Origin: Verrucomicrobiales bacterium
GTDB lineage: Bacteria; Verrucomicrobiota; Verrucomicrobiia; Methylacidiphilales; JAAUTS01
Direction: 5' to 3'
Assembly: GCA_031266335.1 (NCBI GenBank)
Contig: JAISBF010000047.1
Location: 1-33,643, forward strand
Length of the DNA: 33,643 bases
The notes under the pieces: generated by a model
What the model was told of the DNA's origin: nothing
The model's input: only the letters and a program-made list of their open reading frames with translations
Databases searched by the model: none
Program-made: the position numbers and the translations under genes
Shown: one piece after another, positions 28,787 through 33,643 of the stretch
Layout of the letters: every line of letters begins with the position of its first letter
Numbering within the stretch: the stretch's first letter is position 1

Positions 28787-29860
28787 TTATCCCCGCCGCG
28801 CGGCCAGGGTCAGCGCCCGTTCGCGCAGGGATTTGACGCGGGCGTTGACCTCGTCGAAGCGCGCGGCGTCGAAGGCGGCCGGGATGCGGGGCAGGTGTTG
28901 TTTGAAGGCGGCCAACGCGGTCAGCGCCGGGCGTAACTCGGCGGCGGACATGAGCGCCAGCGTGTCGTGGGCGAGTTCGGCGCAGGCGGGGTTGTGGCAG
29001 AACATGACCAGGTGCGCGCCGGCGGCGATGGCCTGTCGCGTCGCGCGCCGCGCGCCGTAACGGGTGGCGACGGCGCCCATCTCCAGGTCGTCGGTCATGA
29101 CCAGGCCGCGGTAGCCGAGTTGGTTGATTAACAATTCGCGGATAATCGGCGCGGACAGTGACGCGGGCACCGGCTCCGGGTGCCACGCGGGGAAGTGGGC
29201 GTGGCCGACCATGAAGGCATCGGCGCGGCCGGTGAAGGCGCGGAAGGCGCGCAGTTCCTCGGCGTCGAGTTGCGCGCGCGCGCGGTCCACGCGCGGCAGC
29301 TCGCCGTGCGGGTCGCGGGCGCAGTGGGTGTAGCCGGGGAAGTGTTTGACGGTGCCGCGGACGCCGTGTGCTTGCAAGGCGTCGAGGAACAGGCCGGCGT
29401 TGGCGATGACTTCGTCCGGCGTGGCGCCGTAGCAGCGGTCGCGCAGGGAGTTGTCCGCCGTAGCGCCGGCGGTGGGCGCGTAGTCCACGACCGGGGCGAG
29501 GTCGAGGTTGATGCCGAACAGCGCGAGCAGTTGCCCGGTCAGGGCGCCGTGCTCGCGGATGAGGTCGGCGTCGGCGGCCCGGCACAGTTGCGCCGCGGAG
29601 GGCGGTTCCGCGCCGATGAGTTTCAGCCGCGAGACGCGCCCGCCTTCCTGGTCGATGGTGACGATGGGGGTGGTGTCGCTGAGCGCGTACAGTTCGGCGA
29701 TGAGGTCGAACAATTGCCGCGGCGCGGCGAGGTTGCGGCCGAAGAGGATGAAGCCGCCGGGTTGGAGGCGCCGGATCAGCGCGCGGGTGCCGGCGGTCAG
29801 GGCGGGGCCGGGCACGCCCATGAGGATGGGCTGGCCGTGGGGTTGGCGGGGCGGGTGCAT
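28787..29860 (-). CDS. nagZ: Beta-N-acetylhexosaminidase, glycoside hydrolase family 3
   Basis: A 357-residue cytoplasmic enzyme of the NagZ type that removes N-acetylglucosamine from anhydromuropeptides during peptidoglycan recycling. Conserved blocks are PGGFILFGRNL, TIDQEGGRVSRLK, INLDLAPVVDY, and the NagZ signature KHFPGYTHCARDPHGELPRV, which carries the flexible-loop His. Then DAFMVGHAHFPAWHPEPVPASLS and MTDDLEMGAVATRYG with the catalytic Asp, followed by AGAHLVMFCHNP. The C-terminal helical part is short, as in single-domain NagZ. ATG at 29860 gives a normal length. No other recycling gene is next to it; it is convergent with the DUF1015 gene across the repeat-filled gap. Confidence 0.93.
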   Translation of the reverse strand: MHPPRQPHGQPILMGVPGPALTAGTRALIRRLQPGGFILFGRNLAAPRQLFDLIAELYALSDTTPIVTIDQEGGRVSRLKLIGAEPPSAAQLCRAADADLIREHGALTGQLLALFGINLDLAPVVDYAPTAGATADNSLRDRCYGATPDEVIANAGLFLDALQAHGVRGTVKHFPGYTHCARDPHGELPRVDRARAQLDAEELRAFRAFTGRADAFMVGHAHFPAWHPEPVPASLSAPIIRELLINQLGYRGLVMTDDLEMGAVATRYGARRATRQAIAAGAHLVMFCHNPACAELAHDTLALMSAAELRPALTALAAFKQHLPRIPAAFDAARFDEVNARVKSLRERALTLAARRG

Positions 29861-29926
29861 GGGCGGTCAGCGTAGGGGAATTTCCCCGCTTTACAAGTCC
29901 GGTGAAGGCGATAGATAATAACGGCG

Positions 29927-30286
29927 ATGTTTCAGATTATTTTCACCCCGGTCAGCTCGGCGGAGATGAGCGCTTTGCCGAAGGCGCTGCAATTGGAGAT
30001 TCTCAGTGAGTTCCAGGTGTTGACGCCGGATTTCGTGCAGGATAATCCGGAAAAGTTCGGGCTGGTGCGCGACGGGCAGCGGGTCTTGTACCGTTATCGG
30101 ACGCGGGAGTACCGGATTTATTTTGTGAAGACTGACCAGGGGCTGGCCATCCAGCGGGTGTTGCATAAGAACTCGCTGAAGGATTTCCTGTTCCGCTCCA
30201 AATTGCCGGTGTCCGAGGACGAGGAGTTGCAAGGCAATCCGGCGTTTTGGGCGCTGATTGATTCCGCGAAAAAGAAATCGGACTGA
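29927..30286 (+). CDS. RelE/ParE-like small protein
   Basis: A 119-residue protein. The N-terminal part (FQIIFTPVSSAEMSALPKALQLEILSEF) and the stretch LVRDGQRVLYRYRTREYRIYFVKTDQGLAIQRVLHKN follow the RelE/ParE fold pattern: an opening beta strand, two helices, then a basic beta sheet with R-Y-R and a late HKNS.KDFLFR. The usual antitoxin partner is not adjacent on either side, so this may be an orphan or a domesticated, non-toxic relative; the extra C-terminal tail (SEDEELQGNPAFWALIDSAKKK) is unusual for a toxin. The next gene begins inside its last ten codons, which implies translational coupling to the VWA protein. Fold assignment is by pattern only. Confidence 0.65.
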   Translation: MFQIIFTPVSSAEMSALPKALQLEILSEFQVLTPDFVQDNPEKFGLVRDGQRVLYRYRTREYRIYFVKTDQGLAIQRVLHKNSLKDFLFRSKLPVSEDEELQGNPAFWALIDSAKKKSD

Positions 30287-31277
30287 GAACCGGGCGCGTT
30301 TTCTGAAATTCTTCCTTCCTACCCGCTGGCGGCGCTGGGCCGGGCGTTTGGCCGGGGGCTGGCCGGCGCTGGTCCGGTCCGGCCGGGCGACGCTTACGCC
30401 GCGCGCGCTGCTGGTGTGGGGCGGCTCGGTGTTGTTGCACGCGCTGCTGGTGGCAGGGTTGTGCCGCGTGGTGGTGTTTTCCGGCGTGTATCCGGGCGGC
30501 GCGCGCGGGCTGGCGGTGAGGGACGCGGCGTTTCAACCGTATGAGGGTCGCTTTGGGGTGGAGGAGCGCGGGGGGCAGAAGTTGTACCAGGTGTCCACGC
30601 GGTTGGCGCCCGCCGTGGCGCCGGTCGGCCGCGGGACGGCAATCGCCGCCGGCACCACCGGCCAGTCGGCAGGCAACACGCCGGAACGACCGCGCCCGAC
30701 GCCGGCCAAGGCTGCCGTCGTCAAACGGGTGGCGGGGCAGAATTCGTTTTTCGGGTTGCGGGCGACGGGGCGGGTGGTGGTGTTTGTCGTTGATGTGTCC
30801 GGCAGCATGTATGAAAAGACCGGCACGGCCACCCGCATGGCGCGGGTGTTTCACGAACTGGAGCAAACCGTCTGGTCGCTGGGCGCCGAGCAGCAATTCA
30901 ACATCGTGTTGTTCGCCACCCGGGCGGTGCCGCTGGCGCCGGCGCCGCTGCCGGCCACCGCGGAGCATCAGCGGCGGGCGGCGGAGTTCCTGGCCGGCGA
31001 GGTGGATTGCGGCGGCACCACCAACCTGGGCGCCGGGCTGGCGCTGGCGCTGACGATGCGGCCGGACCTGCTGATCCTGTTGACTGACGGTGAGGCGGAT
31101 AGTTCGCCGGCGTCCATCGAGTCGCAGGTCGAGCTGCTGCGCAAGCGGTTTTGCCCGGCGGTGCGGATTTGCGCGGTGGGTTTTTACCTGGCGCCGGACA
31201 GCGCGCCGGAGCGTCTGCTGCGGAGTCTGAGCGGGAGCACGCACGGTGAGTATGTGCGCTTGCAAAAGCAACCTTGA
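30258..31277 (+). CDS. von Willebrand factor A domain protein, membrane-anchored
   Basis: A 339-residue protein with a basic N-terminus (KRNRTENRARF, RWRRWAGR), one membrane segment (LVWGGSVLLHALLVAGLCRVVV, about residues 52-74), a Pro/Ala/Gly-rich linker to about 150, and a VWA domain to the end. The metal-site motif is VVFVVDVSGSMYEK (DxSxS), followed by FNIVLFATRAVPLAP, CGGTTNLGAGLALALTM (the MIDAS Thr) and DLLILLTDGEADSS. Such proteins usually act as envelope-bound, metal-dependent interaction modules. The start is uncertain: TTG at 30258 overlaps the RelE-like gene by 29 bp and keeps the basic n-region; GTG at 30414 is the next choice but loses it. Gene order suggests a two-gene unit with the RelE-like gene. 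Confidence 0.85.
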   Translation: MIPRKRNRTENRARFLKFFLPTRWRRWAGRLAGGWPALVRSGRATLTPRALLVWGGSVLLHALLVAGLCRVVVFSGVYPGGARGLAVRDAAFQPYEGRFGVEERGGQKLYQVSTRLAPAVAPVGRGTAIAAGTTGQSAGNTPERPRPTPAKAAVVKRVAGQNSFFGLRATGRVVVFVVDVSGSMYEKTGTATRMARVFHELEQTVWSLGAEQQFNIVLFATRAVPLAPAPLPATAEHQRRAAEFLAGEVDCGGTTNLGAGLALALTMRPDLLILLTDGEADSSPASIESQVELLRKRFCPAVRICAVGFYLAPDSAPERLLRSLSGSTHGEYVRLQKQP

Positions 31278-31391
31278 ACCGCGCCGCCGCCGCGGCGCTG
31301 CGGTAACTCCGCCAAGTTCTCTTGGTAAAGCAGGGTTTTTCGGCTAAACTGTTGCTTCGTCCGCGTGGCCACCACCGCGTGGCCGCTGACC

Positions 31392-33146
31392 ATGAACTTG
31401 TACCGTCGCATTATCGCCTATTACCGGCCGTTCACCGGCGGGGTGTTGCTGGCGCTGACGCTGCTGGTGCTGTCCATCGGCCTGAATGTCCTGAAGCCTT
31501 GGCCGGTGAAATTCGTCATTGACGGCGTGCTGGGCGGTCACGCGGCGAGTTATTCGTTCTTTGACGGCGCGCTGGATTTCGGCGCCTCGCTGCTGGCGTC
31601 GGTGCTGGCGCTGGTGGTCATTTACGTGGGCTGGGGCGTGCTGAACATGCTCGGCAGTTACTGGTTCATCGCCATCGGCCTGCGCGCGTTGCTGCGGCTG
31701 CGCACGGAATTGTACGCCTGCCTGCAAAGCCTGCCGCTGCGCTATCACGACAACAAGCGGAGCGGCGACAGCATTTACCGCGTGGCCTACGACAGCCAGT
31801 CGATTCAGACTTTTTTCAACAAAGGCTTCGCCACCGTCGTCAGCTCCGCGCTGACGCTGGCGGGCATGTTCGCGATCATGTTCCACATGAACGTCAAGCT
31901 CAGCCTGCTGGCGCTGCTGGTGGTGCCGTTCCTGTTGCTCACCATCAGCGTCTTCGCCGCGCGCATCCGGCGGGAGACAGCGCGGTTGCAGCAGGAGGAG
32001 AGCGAGGTGTTGTCGCGGGCGACGGAAGGGTTGAACACCATCCGCATCGTACACGCCTTCGGGCGGGAGGATTACGAGGTCGGCAAGTTCGAGGAAGATT
32101 GCCGGCAATCCATGAACGCCAACCGCCGGCTCACCCGCACCAGCGTGGTGAGCACCATGGCGGTGGGCGCGGTCACGGCGCTGGGCCTGGCGCTGTTGTT
32201 GTATTTCGGCGCCAGGGAAGTGCAGGCGGCGCGCATGGAAATCGGCGACCTGTGGATTTTCATGAGTTACTTGCTGATGCTGTACCAGCCGCTCGAACAA
32301 CTCAGCTACACCGCCTGGTCGCTGGAAGGCGCGGCGGCCGGCGCGCAACGGGTGTTCGAGGTGCTCGACGCTGACAATGAGGTGCGGGACCTGCCGCGCG
32401 CCGCGCCGCTCACCGTCAGCGGCGGGAAAATCGAGTTTCAACACGTGACGTTCGGCTACACCCCCGACCGGAAAATCCTGCAAGACCTGACGCTGACGGT
32501 GGCACCGGGCCAGACCGTGGCCATCGTCGGCGGCACCGGCGCGGGCAAGACCACGATTTTATCGTTAGTGACGCGGTTTTACGACCCGCTGGCCGGGCGG
32601 GTGTTGATTGACGGCCAGGACCTCCGGACGGTGAAAAAAAATTCCCTGCGCAACCGGATTTCGATGGTCTTGCAGGAAACCCTGCTGCTCAACAACAGCG
32701 TGGCGGAGAACATCGCCTACGGCTGTCCCGGCGCCACCATGCCGCAAGTCATCGCCGCCGCCCAGGCCGCGCAAGCCCACGAATTCATCGCGCAACTGCC
32801 GCAAGGTTACGACACCCAGGTCGGCGAGCGGGGCGTCAGGCTCAGCGGCGGCCAGCGTCAGCGCATCGGCATCGCCCGCGCCTTCCTGCGCCACAGCCCG
32901 ATTCTGCTGCTCGACGAACCCACCAGCGCGCTTGATTTGCAAACCGAGGCGGCGCTGATGGTGACCCTGAAATCATTGATGCAACGCCCCACCACGCTGA
33001 TCGTGACCCACCGCCTCGCCACCATCCATGACGTTGACCGGATTCACGTCATGGCGCACGGCCGGGTAGTGGAAAGCGGCACCGGCCCCGAACTCCTCGC
33101 CCAAGGCGGAGTGTACGCCAAGCTGTGGACCGCGCGCGCCACTTAA
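31392..33146 (+). CDS. ABC transporter, fused permease and ATPase (MsbA-like exporter)
   Basis: A 584-residue half-transporter from ATG 31392 (a GTG at 31365 would add nine residues with no homology). The N-terminal six-segment exporter domain runs to about residue 310 (YYRPFTGGVLLALTLLVLSI, SLLASVLALVVIYVGWGVL, FHDNKRSGD-like RYHDNKRSGDSIYRVAYD). The ATPase has Walker A VGGTGAGKTTIL, Q-loop MVLQETLLLNNSV, signature RLSGGQRQRIGIARAFL, Walker B ILLLDEPTSALD and H-loop VTHRLATIHDVD. This is the layout of MsbA/LmrA exporters that flip lipids or export drugs. The substrate cannot be told. It is a single gene followed by a promoter-like region. Copies of the GCTGACGGT motif lie at 32412 and 32492. 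Confidence 0.94.
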   Translation: MNLYRRIIAYYRPFTGGVLLALTLLVLSIGLNVLKPWPVKFVIDGVLGGHAASYSFFDGALDFGASLLASVLALVVIYVGWGVLNMLGSYWFIAIGLRALLRLRTELYACLQSLPLRYHDNKRSGDSIYRVAYDSQSIQTFFNKGFATVVSSALTLAGMFAIMFHMNVKLSLLALLVVPFLLLTISVFAARIRRETARLQQEESEVLSRATEGLNTIRIVHAFGREDYEVGKFEEDCRQSMNANRRLTRTSVVSTMAVGAVTALGLALLLYFGAREVQAARMEIGDLWIFMSYLLMLYQPLEQLSYTAWSLEGAAAGAQRVFEVLDADNEVRDLPRAAPLTVSGGKIEFQHVTFGYTPDRKILQDLTLTVAPGQTVAIVGGTGAGKTTILSLVTRFYDPLAGRVLIDGQDLRTVKKNSLRNRISMVLQETLLLNNSVAENIAYGCPGATMPQVIAAAQAAQAHEFIAQLPQGYDTQVGERGVRLSGGQRQRIGIARAFLRHSPILLLDEPTSALDLQTEAALMVTLKSLMQRPTTLIVTHRLATIHDVDRIHVMAHGRVVESGTGPELLAQGGVYAKLWTARAT

Positions 33147-33165
33147 AAACTTTTAAACTTCCCCC

Positions 33166-33194
33166 TTGACACTCTCCAACAACGCATTAATTTA
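33166..33194 (+). promoter_or_regulatory. Candidate promoter after the ABC gene
   Basis: TTGACA at 33166-33171 is a consensus -35. TAATTT (33188-33193) at 16 bp or AATTTA (33189-33194) at 17 bp are possible -10 elements. It lies 7 bp before the ATG of a short ORF and about 285 bp before the start of the last gene, so the transcript would carry a leader including the octamer repeat and the 21-bp palindromes. Confidence 0.45.
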
Positions 33195-33200
33195 CGCCCC

Positions 33201-33281
33201 ATGATTATCGAGCTTGACAACGTGGCAGCCGGGCGGGTAGAGTACCCTCGCTCCCTCGCTCCCTCGCTCCCTCGCTCTTGA
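33201..33281 (+). CDS. Short ORF interrupted by octamer repeat (doubtful)
   Basis: ATG 33201 follows a consensus -35 region and opens MIIELDNVAAGRVEYP, then runs through four copies of the octamer CCCTCGCT and stops at TGA 33279. With five or two octamer copies the frame would instead continue to TAA 33463, through the 21-bp palindrome units (reading NREVFSVVRED-type repeats). I cannot tell whether it is translated; it may be a leader peptide or chance. Confidence 0.25.
   Translation: MIIELDNVAAGRVEYPRSLAPSLPRS
33245..33276. repeat. Octanucleotide tandem repeat (CCCTCGCT x4)
   Basis: Four perfect copies of CCCTCGCT. An 8-bp unit is not a multiple of three, so any copy-number change shifts the frame of a coding sequence across it. 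It lies in the 331-bp gap (33147-33477) between the ABC gene and the last gene. Confidence 0.9.
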
Positions 33282-33311
33282 GTTAAATTTCCGGCCAAAG
33301 TTTACCCGCTT

Positions 33312-33480
33312 CATTCCCCATGCGGCTGTCAACCCCCGTCACGGATTGACCAAATCCACCAACAGAGAGGTCTTCTCCGTCGTCAGAGAAGACGTCTCTG
33401 TTAACAGAGAAGACCTCTCTGAACCCGTTTTTACCCCTTTCAACCCCATATCAACCAACAACTAAAGGAATCCAACCATG
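33312..33480 (+). repeat. 21-bp palindrome leader element (3 units) before the last gene
   Basis: Runs from CATTCCCCATGCGG (33312) through three 21-bp units (33361-33381, 33382-33402, 33403-33423; for example AACAGAGAAGACCTCTCTG), then GAACCCGTTTTTACC, AACCCCATA and AACCAACAACTAAAGGAA to the ATG at 33478. AAAGGA, 11-16 bases before the ATG, is a Shine-Dalgarno. It is collinear with the minus-strand copy at 9963-9755, which has five units. Each unit is palindromic, so the transcript leader could form a row of hairpins. Confidence 0.85.
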
Positions 33481-33643
33481 TCCACCCAATTCATTAAATC
33501 CCTCACCCGCAACTACTTGCCTGCCAACGAAGACCAAGCCTTCCTCTGGCTCCTCAACTTCAAGACCGAGTTGCCGCGCTTCTCCAACATCTACAAACTC
33601 GACCCCGACCTCATCCAGCAACTCTCTTTTTCCACCACCGTTT
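33478..33643 (+). CDS. Unknown protein, 5' part (cut by window end)
   Basis: The first 55 codons of a gene that runs off the window: MSTQFIKSLTRNYLPANEDQ, then AFLWLLNFKTELPRFSNIYK, and a helical stretch LDPDLIQQLSF. There is no signal peptide. The pattern LPANEDQAFLWLLNFKTELP resembles the N-terminal helical region (L.P..D..F..WL..F...L) of poorly characterised proteins seen in PVC bacteria and Bacteroidota, but I cannot name a family with confidence. A good Shine-Dalgarno (AAAGGA) precedes ATG 33478. Upstream are the 21-bp palindrome element, an octamer repeat and a consensus -35, which is an unusually elaborate leader. Confidence 0.7.
   Translation, partial: MSTQFIKSLTRNYLPANEDQAFLWLLNFKTELPRFSNIYKLDPDLIQQLSFSTTV

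Overview
The window is a high-GC bacterial chromosome segment. It has no rRNA, tRNA, integrase or transposase gene that I can see. The gene content points to the PVC group, most likely Verrucomicrobiota. Supporting signs are an exported protein with a PEP-CTERM tail and autotransporter-type beta repeats, a topoisomerase III-like gene next to dprA, weak Shine-Dalgarno sequences, and many intergenic palindromic repeats. The taxonomic call is inference.

Left part (1-13.8 kb): the 3' end of purL, a DUF6261 protein, a 5'-truncated nucleotidyltransferase, topB and dprA (one minus-strand unit), a PTS EIIA-like protein translationally coupled to an MgtA-type Mg2+ P-type ATPase, a SulP/STAS anion transporter and the GTPase YchF. 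The gaps hold 13 copies of a roughly 52-bp two-hairpin repeat, mostly in inverted pairs, which I did not find beyond 13.8 kb.

Middle (13.8-22 kb): a 910-codon PEP-CTERM protein whose natural start lies across an 11-nt poly-C tract that puts it out of frame, so it is a candidate phase-variable gene. Then come a Spy/CpxP-like protein divergent from a short sigma-70 factor, and the housekeeping run coaD-DUF177-rpmF-plsX-fabH.

Right part (22-33.6 kb): a zinc metallopeptidase, a sodium:proton antiporter-like protein, recF, dedA, a small membrane protein, a DUF1015 protein, nagZ, a RelE/ParE-fold protein overlapping a VWA protein, an MsbA-type ABC exporter, and the start of an unknown gene cut by the window end. 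Two other repeat families (long TTCATTAACGCAAAG hairpins and CACCACGAAG hairpins) fill the gaps here.

Most interesting are several layers of repeat structure. (1) The poly-C switch. (2) A 9-mer, GCTGACGGT, present about 25 times on the two strands against well under one expected, in several reading frames, in a genome segment that encodes DprA. (3) Two 42-bp tandem arrays 28 kb apart that share period and consensus. (4) Two copies of a leader element with 21-bp tandem palindromes, one in front of the unknown last gene and one orphaned. (5) A two-hairpin repeat family with compensatory stem changes. All counts were made by eye.
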